64,000 nucleotides of DNA from Bombilactobacillus bombi (GCF_003522965.1 NZ_CP031513.1:1550001-1614000), one strand, 5' to 3'; shown: positions 42,193 to 52,332, numbered from the stretch's first letter. Numbers and translations: made by a program. Notes: generated from the letters alone by a model not told the origin.

Positions 42193-44130
42193 ATGTTAGC
42201 TCACAACGAAAAAGAAATTATTGATTTTTTGATAAATAGTAATTCCTATGTAACAGCTAAAGAAATTGCTAATCAATTATTATTATCTACCAAAACAGTT
42301 TATCGTACAATTAAACATCTAAATTCTACATACTCCTCTAACAAATTGATAGATAGCAAAAAAGGAAGGGGGTTTAGAATTAACTATTATAACTATTTAA
42401 AGGAGGTTAAAATTCATAAATTTTCTAAAAAATATACAGCTGATGATCGTAGAAAAGAAATTTTATTGAAACTATTAATGGTTTCGCCGCATTCAGTGAA
42501 ATTAAGGTCACTTTTTGGACAATTTTATTTGAGCGATACTGTTATTAATCATGATTTAAAAGTAATAAAGTCGATACTAAAATCTTATTCTCTTTCGCTC
42601 TCAAGAAGAAATTATCGAATAAAAATTATTGGTAAAGAAATTAATATTAGAAAGGCATTACAAGATATTCTTATTAAGCAAAATACTTCTTATCTATATA
42701 CTAAAAATGGAATAGATTTTAACACAATTAGATTTTGCGTTAAAGAACTAGAATTTATAAATAAAAAATTAAAAGAAGAAGTTCCTTATCCTTATAATGT
42801 TAACATATTATCACATTTATATATATTAATTATGCGTTATAACAGTGATTCAATTAAACATCCAAGTTTAAATAATTTAACTCAAGAAGATATAAATATT
42901 ATAAAAAATAACAAAACTGCTTATGTTTTAGCAAAACAAGTAATTGAACATGTTGAAACTTTTTTAAAAGCCAGATTACCTAATAATGAAATTTATTTTC
43001 TTTTGCAATATCTTTTATCTTCCCATTTAGATATTATGGATAAAATTGAAGATTATGGTTTTAAATATGATTTGGTAAAAAGAGTCACCAATTTTTATAT
43101 TAAGAATGTAATAAATAGTTTAGATTTGCATACGGTAGATAATGAATTTAAAAAAGATTTATCTAATCATATTAGACCTATGATTAATCGTCTTTATAAT
43201 AGTATCAATATTCATAATATTTTATTACAAGATATTAAACGAGAATATTTACCACTTTTTAATATTATTGTTGAGACTTCTCGTCAATTAAGTAAAAAAT
43301 ACAAACTACCAAAAATTTCGGATGCAGAAAATGGATTTATTACATTATATTTTGCTCGTTATTTAGAACAAAATAGGCAATATATTCGTGCTTTAGTTGT
43401 GTGTACAACTGGAATAGCAACAGCACAATTAATTAAAACAAAAATTCAAGCATGTTTTAATAATATTATTGTTGTTGGTGATGCAGCAAGTGCTGATATA
43501 AAAAGGCAATTGATAAAGTATTCGCCTATTGATTTAATTATTTCTACAATTCCGTTAAATGAAAATTTAGGAATACCTATAGTAATAGTTGGAGCTTTAC
43601 TGACTCAACAAGATAAAAAAAGAATTAACGACATGATTAGTCGCATTTTAGGAAGTGAAAAAATGTTAAGCGACATTACTAATGAATCATTAATTAACTT
43701 AAATATTAAAGCTACAGATTGGAAAGATGCTATTAGAAAAAGTTCCGCTTCCTTAGTAAGAGAAGGTTATGCTACTAAAGAGTATGTTGAGGGAATGATT
43801 AAAGCTTCTGAAGAATCTGGTCCTTATATTGTTATTAGCAAAGGGGTAGCCTTGCCACATGCTCGCCCAGAATTAGGGGCAAAAAAAATTGGTATAACAA
43901 TTACAACTTTAAATACGCCAATTAATTTTGGAAATTATAATAATGATCCTGTGAAATTTGTTTTTTCTTTATGTGCAATTGATAATAAATCACATTTAAA
44001 GGCCATGTCAGAATTGGTTAATTTTATAAGTAATCGTATTTTTTTAAAAAAATTAGAAAAAGAGAATAATCCTAGTGATGTCTATAAACTTATTCAGGAA
44101 TTTGAAATGAGGTATAACGAAAATGAGTAA
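42193..44130 (+). CDS. PRD-containing transcriptional activator with EIIB-like and EIIA domains (BglG/Mga/UlaA-linked type)
   Basis: 645 residues. Residues 1-65 are a helix-turn-helix (VTAKEIANQLLLSTKTVYRT), then a second HTH/Mga-like region, two PTS regulation domains (about 185-400, e.g. ...YLLSSHLDIMDKIEDYG; ISDAENGFITLYFARYL), an EIIB-like domain starting RALVVCTTGIATAQLIKTKI, and a fructose/mannitol-type EIIA from about 505 with the phospho-His in VALPHARPELG. It both regulates the operon and may supply the EIIA activity that the operon otherwise lacks. The start has AAGGGGGCG upstream; the end overlaps EIIB by 8 bp. Codon use is rich in ATA and AGA. Confidence 0.88.
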   Translation: MLAHNEKEIIDFLINSNSYVTAKEIANQLLLSTKTVYRTIKHLNSTYSSNKLIDSKKGRGFRINYYNYLKEVKIHKFSKKYTADDRRKEILLKLLMVSPHSVKLRSLFGQFYLSDTVINHDLKVIKSILKSYSLSLSRRNYRIKIIGKEINIRKALQDILIKQNTSYLYTKNGIDFNTIRFCVKELEFINKKLKEEVPYPYNVNILSHLYILIMRYNSDSIKHPSLNNLTQEDINIIKNNKTAYVLAKQVIEHVETFLKARLPNNEIYFLLQYLLSSHLDIMDKIEDYGFKYDLVKRVTNFYIKNVINSLDLHTVDNEFKKDLSNHIRPMINRLYNSINIHNILLQDIKREYLPLFNIIVETSRQLSKKYKLPKISDAENGFITLYFARYLEQNRQYIRALVVCTTGIATAQLIKTKIQACFNNIIVVGDAASADIKRQLIKYSPIDLIISTIPLNENLGIPIVIVGALLTQQDKKRINDMISRILGSEKMLSDITNESLINLNIKATDWKDAIRKSSASLVREGYATKEYVEGMIKASEESGPYIVISKGVALPHARPELGAKKIGITITTLNTPINFGNYNNDPVKFVFSLCAIDNKSHLKAMSELVNFISNRIFLKKLEKENNPSDVYKLIQEFEMRYNENE

Positions 44131-44419
44131 AATATATTCAGCTTTGATTGCATGTAGAACAGGAATGGGTTCTTCTATGATGTTGAAAATTAAAGTAAAT
44201 CAAGTTGTGCGTGAAAACAAATTTCCATTTGATGTAGCCCATGATGTTATTGATGCAGCTAAAGGGATTAATCCAGATTTATTAATAACAATGGAAGATC
44301 TTGTGCCAGATGTTAAGGGGGAAGTACGTAATATTATTGGTATTAAAGATTTGACTGATAAAGCAGAGATTAAAGAGAAGTTACAAAAGTTTTTAAACGA
44401 TCAAAATGATAATTCTTAG
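44123..44419 (+). CDS. PTS EIIB, lactose/ascorbate (UlaB-like) type
   Basis: 98-residue cytosolic phosphocarrier. ALIACRTGMGSSMMLKIKV carries the phospho-accepting cysteine at residue 11 in the C-x-x-G-x-G-[ST] loop. Length and fold pattern match UlaB/SgaB. Overlaps the regulator/EIIA gene by 8 bp and precedes the EIIC gene by 24 bp, so stoichiometric production is likely. Confidence 0.88.
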   Translation: MSKIYSALIACRTGMGSSMMLKIKVNQVVRENKFPFDVAHDVIDAAKGINPDLLITMEDLVPDVKGEVRNIIGIKDLTDKAEIKEKLQKFLNDQNDNS

Positions 44420-44443
44420 AATCCTAAAAGGAGTTGAACTATT

Positions 44444-45718
44444 TTGAATGGTATTTTAGCGTTTATCGTAGATTTGCTTAGTACCGCTTCTATTATGATT
44501 GGCTTAATTTCTTTTGTTGGTTTAGTAGTCCAAAAGGAAACGCCTACAAAAGTAATTAATGGAACTATTAAAACTATTGTTGGATTTTTGGTTTTTAGCA
44601 TTGGTAGCGCAGCAGCAACAACAGCATTAAATGATTTTCAAGCCTTATTTGCTAAAGGGTTTCACTTACAAGGTGTATTGCCTTTAGCAGAAGCTGTTAC
44701 CGCATTAGCTCAACAACGATTTGGTACAGTAGTTGCTTTAGTTATGACTTTAGGTTTTGTCATTAATTTAGTTGTTGCTCGTCTAACTCCTATGAAATAT
44801 ATCTTTTTAACAGGACAACATAGTTTATATTTATCAGCTTTATGTACTATCATGCTTAAATCAGTTGGCTTAAGTAACACTTATATTATTATTATTGGTG
44901 GTTTAATTGTTGGATTTATGTCAGCAGCTATGCCTGCAATTGCGCAACCAGGGATGCGTAAAGTCACTGGTGGCGATGATATTGCTTTAGGGCACTACGT
45001 TTCATTAGGATACGCACTGTCTAGCTGGCTAGGAAAAAAATTTGGCGACTCAGAAAAAAGTACTGAAAAGATGAAGCTACCTGGCTGGTTAAGTATTTTT
45101 AAAGATTATGTTATTGGTGTGTCTATTACAATGGTTATATTTTATTATATAGCAGCTTTTTTTGCTGGACAATCTCAAGTAGAACATCTTTCTCATGGTG
45201 TTAATTGGCTTATATACCCATTGCTTCAAGGTTTACAGTTTTCAGCATCTTTATATGTAATTATTACTGGAGTTCGTCTTTTATTAGGCGAGATTGTTAA
45301 TGCATTTGTAGGTATTTCAGAAAAAATTATTCCTAATGCTAAACCAGCTCTTGATGTTCCTGTTGTATTTCCGTATGCTCCTACAGCAACTGTTATTGGT
45401 TTCATTTCTGCTTATGCAGCAGGCTTATTAATGATGTTTGTATTTGCAGCTTTTCATATGCCAGTTATTATACCAGTTGCTGTTCCTTACTTTTTTATTG
45501 GTGCTACTGCAGGTGTATTTGGTAATGCTACTGGTGGCTGGAAAGGATGTATTATTGGATCCTTTGTTGTAGGTATTTTAATTGCTGTGGGTCCTTCTTT
45601 AGTTTATCCAGTTTTATCTTCAATTGGATTAAAAGGGACCGCCTTTCCAGAAACAGATTTCAATGCTGTTGCTTTAATTATTAAATATGTTGGTCAATTA
45701 TTTCAAAGTATCTTTTAA
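44444..45718 (+). CDS. PTS EIIC, ascorbate (UlaA/SgaT) family
   Basis: 424-residue permease with 10-12 helices of the UlaA fold: AFIVDLLSTASIMIGLISFV, GHYVSLGYALSSWLGKKFG, FPYAPTATVIGFISAYAAGL and FGNATGGWKGCIIGSFVVG match the family's conserved loops. The TTG at 44444 follows AAAGGAG at 10 bp. Substrate need not be ascorbate: no ulaG, ulaD, ulaE or ulaF genes are in the operon. Instead a transketolase follows, so a pentose-level substrate entering the pentose phosphate pool is a better guess. Confidence 0.88.
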   Translation: MNGILAFIVDLLSTASIMIGLISFVGLVVQKETPTKVINGTIKTIVGFLVFSIGSAAATTALNDFQALFAKGFHLQGVLPLAEAVTALAQQRFGTVVALVMTLGFVINLVVARLTPMKYIFLTGQHSLYLSALCTIMLKSVGLSNTYIIIIGGLIVGFMSAAMPAIAQPGMRKVTGGDDIALGHYVSLGYALSSWLGKKFGDSEKSTEKMKLPGWLSIFKDYVIGVSITMVIFYYIAAFFAGQSQVEHLSHGVNWLIYPLLQGLQFSASLYVIITGVRLLLGEIVNAFVGISEKIIPNAKPALDVPVVFPYAPTATVIGFISAYAAGLLMMFVFAAFHMPVIIPVAVPYFFIGATAGVFGNATGGWKGCIIGSFVVGILIAVGPSLVYPVLSSIGLKGTAFPETDFNAVALIIKYVGQLFQSIF

Positions 45719-45737
45719 TTATGATTGGAGTTAAAAA

Positions 45738-47720
45738 ATGAATACAAAATTAGACGAATTATCGATAAATACAATTAGGAATTTAACTTTAGATGCAGTA
45801 CAAAAAGCTCAACATGGACATTTAGGTATGCCCTTAGGTGCTGCTGCCATGGGATATACATTATGGAGGTATCATTTAAAAGTAAATCCTAAAGATGCTA
45901 ATTGGTTTGATCGTGACAGATTTATTCTCAGTGCTGGACATGGTTCTATGCTATTATACGCTTTATTAAATTTATCTGGCTTTCCTTTAACAGTTGATGA
46001 TATAAAACAGTTTCGACAACTGCATAGTTTAACTCCAGGACATCCAGAATATGGTAAGACTATAGGTGTTGATGCCAGTACAGGACCTCTAGGTCAAGGA
46101 TTTGCTATGGGAGTAGGAATGGCCATCGCTCAAGCTCACTTAGCAGATCGTTTTAATAAACCTGATTTTCCTATTATTAATCACTATACTTATGTAATTT
46201 CTGGAGACGGTGATTTAGAAGAAGGAGTTTGTCAAGAAGCAGCCTCTATTGCTGGTAATTTGGGACTTAATAAATTAATTGTTTTGTGGGATTCTAATAA
46301 AGTAACTTCGGATGCTGATTTGAGTTCTTCTAATACTGAGGATGAATTACAAAAGTTTCAATCAATGGGTTGGAATACAATAGAAGTTTTAGATGGTAAT
46401 AATTGTCAACAAATAAGTTCAGCAATTTCTCAAGCTCAACAATGTTCAGATAAGCCTACTTTAATTAAAGTAAATACAATTATTGGATTTGGTTCTACTT
46501 TACAAGGTACTAGTTCTATTCATAGTGATCCTGTATCAGATGTTGAAGCGCAGTATATGAAAAAACAGTTTGGTTTTGTAAACCAGCCTCCTTTTTATAT
46601 ACCACAGGAAGTGAAAAAATGGTTTGAATCAGTTGGAAAAAATGGATCACAGGAAGAACAATCATGGTTTGATTTAAAGCAAAAATATATTCAAAAATAT
46701 CCTGAATTAGGCCGTTTATTAGAAGACATTATACAAAAGCGGGTAGAAATACCGGATATTGACAAAATAACACTTACTGGTAATCAAGCAACTAGAGCAG
46801 CTTCAGAAAAAATTTTAAATACTATTTATTCTCAATATCCTATTTTAGTTGGTGGTAGTGGTGATTTAGGTTCGTCAAATAAAACAACTATTAAAAAAGA
46901 ATTTTTTATGTCGAAACATCGTTATCAGGGTCCTAATATCTATTTTGGAGTTAGAGAGTTTTCTATGGGAGCAATTGCCAATGGATTAACACTTCATGGA
47001 GGACTAAAAGGATATGCAGGTACATTTTTAGTTTTTTCCGATTATATGAGAAATGCCATCAGGCAAGCTGCTATTATGAAAGTTCCTACTATTTTTATCT
47101 TTACACATGATAGTCTATATGTTGGTCAAGATGGACCTACACATCAACCTGTTGAACAATTAATGTCATTAAGGGCAATGCCTAATCTTACGGTGTTTAG
47201 GGCTGCTGATAATATAGAAGTGAAAGCAGCATGGGAAATAGCATTACAATCATCTACAACACCTACAGTTATAGTCTTAAATCGTCAATCTGTACCACAA
47301 TTATCAAGTAGTAGTTTTGTCAAAGCTCAAAAGGGTGCTTATATTATATCTGAAGCTTCTAACAATCATCCTCAAGGTATTATAATAGCTAGTGGATCCG
47401 AAGTATCATTAGCTTTAAAAGCACAATCAATTTTATCAAAAAATAAGGTGTTCGTTAGAGTAGTATCAATGCCATCATGGGAAATTTTTGACTCACAATC
47501 ATTAGAATATAAGCATGCGATTTTACCATCAGAGATACAAAATAGAATGTCTATTGAATTAGGTGCCACAATGGGATGGCAACAATATGTGGGAATCAAT
47601 GGTGTTAGGATGGGCTATGACAAATTTGGAGAATCTGCACCAGCAGCAGATATTATAAAAATGATTGATTTTAATGCTGAACATGCAGCTAGCTTATATT
47701 TGAAATCTTTCTTAAAATAA
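45738..47720 (+). CDS. tkt: Transketolase
   Basis: 660-residue thiamine-diphosphate enzyme transferring two-carbon units between ketose and aldose phosphates. The signature near the start is LTLDAVQKAQHGHLGMPLGA, the TPP/Mg site GDGDLEEGVCQEAASIAGN...DSNKV, then THDSLYVGQDGPTHQPVEQL in the pyrimidine domain. All major blocks are present. ATG with TTGGAG upstream, 19 bp after EIIC. It is the last gene of the Ula-type PTS operon, so this copy is probably substrate-induced and separate from a housekeeping tkt. Confidence 0.93.
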   Translation: MNTKLDELSINTIRNLTLDAVQKAQHGHLGMPLGAAAMGYTLWRYHLKVNPKDANWFDRDRFILSAGHGSMLLYALLNLSGFPLTVDDIKQFRQLHSLTPGHPEYGKTIGVDASTGPLGQGFAMGVGMAIAQAHLADRFNKPDFPIINHYTYVISGDGDLEEGVCQEAASIAGNLGLNKLIVLWDSNKVTSDADLSSSNTEDELQKFQSMGWNTIEVLDGNNCQQISSAISQAQQCSDKPTLIKVNTIIGFGSTLQGTSSIHSDPVSDVEAQYMKKQFGFVNQPPFYIPQEVKKWFESVGKNGSQEEQSWFDLKQKYIQKYPELGRLLEDIIQKRVEIPDIDKITLTGNQATRAASEKILNTIYSQYPILVGGSGDLGSSNKTTIKKEFFMSKHRYQGPNIYFGVREFSMGAIANGLTLHGGLKGYAGTFLVFSDYMRNAIRQAAIMKVPTIFIFTHDSLYVGQDGPTHQPVEQLMSLRAMPNLTVFRAADNIEVKAAWEIALQSSTTPTVIVLNRQSVPQLSSSSFVKAQKGAYIISEASNNHPQGIIIASGSEVSLALKAQSILSKNKVFVRVVSMPSWEIFDSQSLEYKHAILPSEIQNRMSIELGATMGWQQYVGINGVRMGYDKFGESAPAADIIKMIDFNAEHAASLYLKSFLK

Positions 47721-47954
47721 TAATGTAATTATTTTACAACTATAATCATTATTAAATATTACTTTTATTATTAAATAAATGAGGTGGTAATAAGTAACTT
47801 TAATTGCAGTAGCAATTAAGTGATTAATTAATAGTCATTGCCCATTGATGATTTATCAGTATCATATTTATTAAAGTTTTTAGAATTTGTTAAGATTAAA
47901 CAATCTATCATCAATAATATATAAAATGTTTTGCTAAAACGCTCATTTAAAATA

Positions 47955-47990
47955 ATCGCAAAGTAAAAATTTATTTTGCGGCTATTTTTA
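47955..47990 (+). terminator. Hairpin downstream of tkt
   Basis: CGCAAAGTAAA and TTTATTTTGCG form an imperfect stem followed by GGCTATTTTTA, 230 bp after the tkt stop. The intervening 47721-47950 holds a GAGGTGG-like site and a small hairpin (TTAATTGC/GCAATTAA) but no gene I can support. Confidence 0.5.
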
Positions 47991-48093
47991 AGTTACCATG
48001 GCTTTTAACTGCAATTCAAAATCTATGAAGTGAATTGATATTAGCCAGCAACAGAGAGAGTTAAATGATTTGTCCCAAACATCTAGAAATCGC

Positions 48094-48141
48094 AAAAAAG
48101 CATTATGCCATTAGTTTTAGACTTTGGCATAATGCTTTTTT
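48094..48141. terminator. Bidirectional terminator before gatD's 3' end
   Basis: AAAAAAGCATTATGCCA (48094-48110) pairs perfectly with its inverse at 48125-48141. Confidence 0.85.
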
Positions 48142-48177
48142 CGTTAGGGTGAAGGTTTGTCCCATCTCCCATTTTTG

Positions 48178-48846
48178 TTAATTTGATACCGTTGATTGTT
48201 GTTGATGCCAAGCGATGATATTTTTTGTAATTGCTTTTGCGACGTTTAAATTTTTCAGCAACGGTCCATGAGAATAGCTGCCAATGACATTCTTATACTG
48301 CATGCCCTCAACACCATCATCAGGATTGTTGCCATAGCCATTAATCATTTTTCCAAAGGGTTGTAATTTGTTTTTATCATCAAAAAAAGTTTGACCACTG
48401 TGATTTTCAAATGCAGTAACTTCACCATATTTAGTTGTGTATTTCGTATCACCAATCATTCTTTTTTGAGGATTAAAAACTGTATGCAATGGTAATAAGT
48501 TCAAACATTTGATAGTTTGACCACCACTAGTTTGATAATAGCTGCCTAAGAATTGATAACCACCACAGATGCAAAGCATGGGACCACCAGCTTCAATAAA
48601 ATCTTGAATAGTTTGGCGATGACGGATAATATCATTTGCCACCACCGATTGTTCAAAGTCTTGACCACCACCAAAAAAGAGAAAGTCAAAATCAAAAGCA
48701 TTAAAGTTATCACCTAAACTGATATTGGTAACGGTGCAGTCTAAACCTTGTTGTTTTAAGAGATATTTGATGATTTTAACATCACCACAGTCACCATAGG
48801 TATTCATTAAGTCTTCATAAAGATAAGCAATTTTGATTGTTGTCAT
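48178..48846 (-). CDS. gatD: Lipid II isoglutaminyl synthase glutaminase subunit
   Basis: Class I glutamine amidotransferase (CobB/CobQ-like) that supplies ammonia to MurT for amidating D-Glu in the peptidoglycan stem. 222 residues: IAYLYEDLMNTYGDCGDVKI at the start, FFGGGQDFEQ, the nucleophile cysteine in LCICGGYQFLG near residue 94, and the catalytic histidine in SYSHGPLLKN. ATG at 48846. The usual partner murT is absent: upstream is divergent pepC and downstream a terminator. So GatD must pair with a MurT encoded elsewhere. Confidence 0.87.
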   Translation of the reverse strand: MTTIKIAYLYEDLMNTYGDCGDVKIIKYLLKQQGLDCTVTNISLGDNFNAFDFDFLFFGGGQDFEQSVVANDIIRHRQTIQDFIEAGGPMLCICGGYQFLGSYYQTSGGQTIKCLNLLPLHTVFNPQKRMIGDTKYTTKYGEVTAFENHSGQTFFDDKNKLQPFGKMINGYGNNPDDGVEGMQYKNVIGSYSHGPLLKNLNVAKAITKNIIAWHQQQSTVSN

Positions 48847-48933
48847 GATTAAAATTTCCTCATTATAATGGTTTACTATCTATTGTTACTAGTTTAAACT
48901 GACTTATAATAAAAGTCTAGAGGAGTGATTTGT

Positions 48934-50259
48934 GTGTCTCATGCAATCAACGAAGAACAATTAAAAAAATTCCAACATCAATTTCATAGTCAAAAAGTCA
49001 ACGAAGTGCTTGCTAATACCGTTCAAAATAATGGTATAAATCAAGTTGCCCAAAGTTTAACCGTTGAAACTCAATTGGATCCAACTTTTTCTATTGAAGT
49101 CAAAACCGGCGCGGTGTCTAATCAAAAACAGTCCGGACGCTGCTGGCTATTTGCAGCATTAACGACCCTGCGAACTAAATTTGCAACTGAATATCAAACC
49201 AAGGATTTTGAATTGTCACAAAACTATTTATCTTTTTATGATCGTTTGGAAAAAGCTAATTGGTTTTACCAACAAGTAATAGCAACAGCTAGTTTGCCAC
49301 TTGAAGACCGCAAAGTGGCTCACTTACTGGCCAATCCAGATGATGATGGTGGTCAATGGTCTTATGCAGTTAATTTAATCAAGAAATATGGAGTAGTGCC
49401 TAAGTATGTAATGCCGGAAACTTATAATTCTGAACATACTAATGAATTTTCCACTATTTTAAAAACCAAACTGCGAAAAGATGCAATTGAACTACGACAC
49501 CTGGTGAATGAAGGTTCTCATCACACAGATTTAGATAAAATAGTAGAGACCAAAATGGCTGATATTTATCGGATTTGTGTTTATGCCTTTGGTCAACCCC
49601 CAAAACAATTTAAGTTAGAATTACGCAATGATAATCACAATTTAATTCAGGAACGTTCGATTACTCCCCAAGAGTTTGCCCAAAAATATTGTGCATTTCC
49701 TTTAGACGATTTTGTGGGAATTTTAAATGCACCGCAGCCAAGTAAAGAATTTGGACAAACATACTGTTTAGAAGGCAATGGCAATATGGTGGGAGCACAG
49801 CAGGCTAAGGATTTGAATTTACCTATTGAACGTTTACAACAATTAGCTATTAAGCAATTGCAGGCTGGTGAAACTGTCTGGTTTGGTAATGATGTCTTAG
49901 AACAATTAAACCGCAAAAAAGGATTGCTAGCTTCCGAACTGTATGATTATAATCACTTATTTAATATCGATTTAAATATGGATAAGGGCGAACGATTGGA
50001 TTTTGCCCAAGGACAAATGTCCCACGCCATGGTTTTGACGGGGGTAGACTTAGATGAAAATGGTCAGCCCTTGAAATGGAAAGTCGAGAATTCTTGGGGT
50101 GACAAAATCGGCACTAAAGGCTATTTTGTCATGAGTAATCAGTGGTTTAAGGATTATGTTTATGAAGTGATTATCAATAAAGAATATTTGACGGATACTG
50201 AACGAGCACAATTTAATCAAGAGCCAATTGTCTTGCCACCATGGGATGCTATTGGATAA
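48934..50259 (+). CDS. pepC: Aminopeptidase C (bleomycin hydrolase family, C1)
   Basis: Cytosolic cysteine aminopeptidase releasing N-terminal residues from casein-type peptides. The catalytic triad is visible: [16 protein letters not shown] (Cys, near residue 70), [13 protein letters not shown] (His) and KVENSWG (Asn). 441 residues from the GTG at 48934, which has AGGAG 8 bp upstream; another GTG at 48925 lies inside that site. Followed closely by pcp, its stop 11 bp before the next start, forming a peptidase operon. Confidence 0.94.
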   Translation: MSHAINEEQLKKFQHQFHSQKVNEVLANTVQNNGINQVAQSLTVETQLDPTFSIEVKTGAVSNQKQSGRCWLFAALTTLRTKFATEYQTKDFELSQNYLSFYDRLEKANWFYQQVIATASLPLEDRKVAHLLANPDDDGGQWSYAVNLIKKYGVVPKYVMPETYNSEHTNEFSTILKTKLRKDAIELRHLVNEGSHHTDLDKIVETKMADIYRICVYAFGQPPKQFKLELRNDNHNLIQERSITPQEFAQKYCAFPLDDFVGILNAPQPSKEFGQTYCLEGNGNMVGAQQAKDLNLPIERLQQLAIKQLQAGETVWFGNDVLEQLNRKKGLLASELYDYNHLFNIDLNMDKGERLDFAQGQMSHAMVLTGVDLDENGQPLKWKVENSWGDKIGTKGYFVMSNQWFKDYVYEVIINKEYLTDTERAQFNQEPIVLPPWDAIG

Positions 50260-50270
50260 AGGGAATATTT

Positions 50271-50882
50271 ATGAAAATTTTAGTTACCGGATTTAATCCA
50301 TTCGGCAAGGAACCGATTAATCCAGCTATTGAAGCTGTAAAATTGTTGCCGGAATCTATCAATAATGCGCACATTGTAAAATTAGAAATTCCTACTGAAT
50401 TTAACAAGTGTGTGGCAGTTGTTAAAAAGGAAGTTGAACTGCAGCAACCTGATTATGTAATAAATATTGGACAAGCAGGTGGTCGAGCTGCAATTACGCC
50501 AGAACGAGTTGCAATTAATTTAGATGATGGTCGGATACCAGATAATGCAGGCTATCAGCCACATAATCAAACAATACAAGAATCGGGTCCGACAGCCTAT
50601 TTTACCCAATTACCTTTGCAGGCAATGGTTGACGCCATTCATCAAGCGGGATTGCCAGCAGAAATTTCCAATACTGCTGGAACCTATGTTTGTAATCACA
50701 TTTTTTATCAAATGCAATATTTACGAGAACATGAATTTCCTCAAATCAAAGCAGGCTTTATCCATATTCCATTTTTACCAGCACAGGTTATAAAACGTCC
50801 CAATGCTCCCTCTTTATCCTTGGCCGATAGTGTTCGGGGATTAACCGCAGCCTTGGTGGCTATCACAGAGGCTAATAATTAA
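50271..50882 (+). CDS. pcp: Pyrrolidone-carboxylate peptidase
   Basis: Removes N-terminal pyroglutamate from peptides. 203 residues starting [19 protein letters not shown]. The catalytic Glu region is [20 protein letters not shown] and the Cys region [16 protein letters not shown]; a His lies in [11 protein letters not shown]. The ATG at 50271 has AAAGGGAA upstream. Co-transcribed with pepC. Confidence 0.94.
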   Translation: MKILVTGFNPFGKEPINPAIEAVKLLPESINNAHIVKLEIPTEFNKCVAVVKKEVELQQPDYVINIGQAGGRAAITPERVAINLDDGRIPDNAGYQPHNQTIQESGPTAYFTQLPLQAMVDAIHQAGLPAEISNTAGTYVCNHIFYQMQYLREHEFPQIKAGFIHIPFLPAQVIKRPNAPSLSLADSVRGLTAALVAITEANN

Positions 50883-50919
50883 CAAATTAATTATTATGAG
50901 AAATTTATTAGAATAATGC

Positions 50920-50947
50920 TTGCAAAATGAAAATGATGTGATATGAT
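50920..50947 (+). promoter_or_regulatory. Promoter of the asnA T-box leader
   Basis: TTGCAA (50920-50925) and TATGAT (50942-50947) with 16-bp spacing, just upstream of the T-box structure. Confidence 0.6.
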
Positions 50948-50954
50948 AATTTCA

Positions 50955-51235
50955 ATAAAAAATAAAAACCAACAAAAAGACCAGTAAGATGATGAGCACT
51001 GACAGTGAATTGAGAATAGTGAGAACTCAAACCAGTAAAGCTATCATGTGAAAAACACTTTTTGAAGTTGCTTAGCTGAACTTGACCGCAGTAAGCTAAG
51101 ACGCAACCGGAGCGTTACTATCGGCAGTGTATGTATGTACACTAGTGAGGTGGTTTATCTTTGATAAACAACTTGGGTGGTACCGCGAAGTCTTTCGTCC
51201 CTTGAAGTTAGGGATGAAGGACTTTTTTTATTGAA
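50955..51235 (+). ncRNA. T-box riboswitch, asparagine specificity
   Basis: Leader RNA that senses uncharged tRNA. The signature T-box GGGTGGTACCGCG is at 51175-51187, preceded by a long stem I (50980-51060) with AGTGAGAACTC. The AAC at 51024-51026 is the likely specifier codon (Asn), consistent with the downstream asnA. The terminator stem GTCTTTCGTCCC / GGGATGAAGGAC with T7 follows at 51189-51229. The bulge base after TGG is T, where Asn tRNAs with G73 would favour C; this may be a G-U contact. Confidence 0.9.
51189..51229 (+). terminator. T-box regulatory terminator
   Basis: GTCTTTCGTCCC (from 51190) pairs with GGGATGAAGGAC and is followed by TTTTTTT. Formed when tRNA is charged. Confidence 0.85.
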
Positions 51236-51253
51236 TTGAAGGAGGAAATGATA

Positions 51254-52261
51254 ATGCATTTAACTATTCCCAAGGATTATGATCCTAAATTGACAGTACG
51301 GCAAACAGAAGAGGCAATTCGTTATATTCGTGAGACTTTTCAAGATGAAATTGGGCAAGAATTAAATCTAACACGTTTATCTGCACCAATGTTTGTGGAG
51401 CGTTCTACCGGATTAAATGACAATTTGAATGGTGTGGAACAACCAGTATCGTTTACTATGCAAGATTTACCGGATCAAACTTTAGAAATTGTCCACTCAT
51501 TAGCAAAATGGAAACGAGTAGCTTTACAAAAATATGGCTTTGGTTTACACGAAGGTTTGTATACTAATATGAATGCCATTCGCAAAGATGAAGATTTAGA
51601 CAACTTGCACTCTAGTTATGTTGATCAATGGGACTGGGAGAAAGTTATTACTAAAGATGAACGTAATGAAGCTACTTTAAAAGCTACAGTACGTCAAGTC
51701 TTCAAAGTAATTAAACATATGGAAGATGAAGTCTGGTATAAATATCCCGATGCGGTGTATCACTTGCCAGATGAGATTCATTTTGTCACTACTCAAGAGT
51801 TAGAAGACCGCTATCCCAAATTAGCACCATGGGAACGTGAAAAAGCTATCTGTCAAGAATTGGGCGCTGTATTTCTCATGAATATTGGGGGCCCATTGAA
51901 AAGCGGTCAACGCCACGACGGCCGAGCACCTGATTATGATGATTGGCAGTTGAATGGTGATATTATTTTCTGGTATGAGCCTCTGCAATGTGCTTTGGAG
52001 GTTTCTAGTATGGGAATTCGGGTAGATGCAGCTTCTCTAAAGTCCCAACTTAAAGCTGCCCATGCCGAAGATAGATTACAATTACCATATCATCAAATGA
52101 TTTTGCATGAAGAAGTACCATATACCATTGGTGGTGGAATTGGTCAATCGCGTATTTGTATGTTGCTTTTGGGAAAGGCTCATATTGGAGAAGTACAAGC
52201 AAGTGCATGGCCTCAAGCAATGCTAGACGAATGTGCTCAACATCGCATTCAAATTCTATAA
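51254..52261 (+). CDS. asnA: Aspartate-ammonia ligase
   Basis: Class II tRNA-synthetase-like enzyme forming asparagine from aspartate, ammonia and ATP. Begins [20 protein letters not shown]; core segments are [47 protein letters not shown]-like ([20 protein letters not shown]) and [23 protein letters not shown]. 335 residues from the ATG at 51254, which follows AAGGAGG. Expression is controlled by the T-box just upstream. Its presence suggests asparagine prototrophy from aspartate. Confidence 0.96.
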   Translation: MHLTIPKDYDPKLTVRQTEEAIRYIRETFQDEIGQELNLTRLSAPMFVERSTGLNDNLNGVEQPVSFTMQDLPDQTLEIVHSLAKWKRVALQKYGFGLHEGLYTNMNAIRKDEDLDNLHSSYVDQWDWEKVITKDERNEATLKATVRQVFKVIKHMEDEVWYKYPDAVYHLPDEIHFVTTQELEDRYPKLAPWEREKAICQELGAVFLMNIGGPLKSGQRHDGRAPDYDDWQLNGDIIFWYEPLQCALEVSSMGIRVDAASLKSQLKAAHAEDRLQLPYHQMILHEEVPYTIGGGIGQSRICMLLLGKAHIGEVQASAWPQAMLDECAQHRIQIL

Positions 52262-52281
52262 TTATTACAAAGTAAATTTCT

Positions 52282-52326
52282 AAAGGCAAAAGTAAGTTTG
52301 GTAAAAACTTATTTTTGCCTTTTTTA
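52282..52326. terminator. Bidirectional terminator between asnA and the GNAT gene
   Basis: AAAGGCAAAAGTAAGTTT and AAACTTATTTTTGCCTTT pair with one mismatch around GGTAA, with T6 following. Confidence 0.87.
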
Positions 52327-52332
52327 TAACAA

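Noticed and set aside
48060-48170. Repeated TTTGTCCCA words on both sides of the terminator before gatD
   Set aside because: Two short matches around a hairpin could suggest an IS footprint, but no further terminal structure or coding remnant supports it.
50524-50793. 89-codon plus-strand frame within pcp
   Set aside because: Out-of-frame overlap with a gene whose catalytic motifs are intact.
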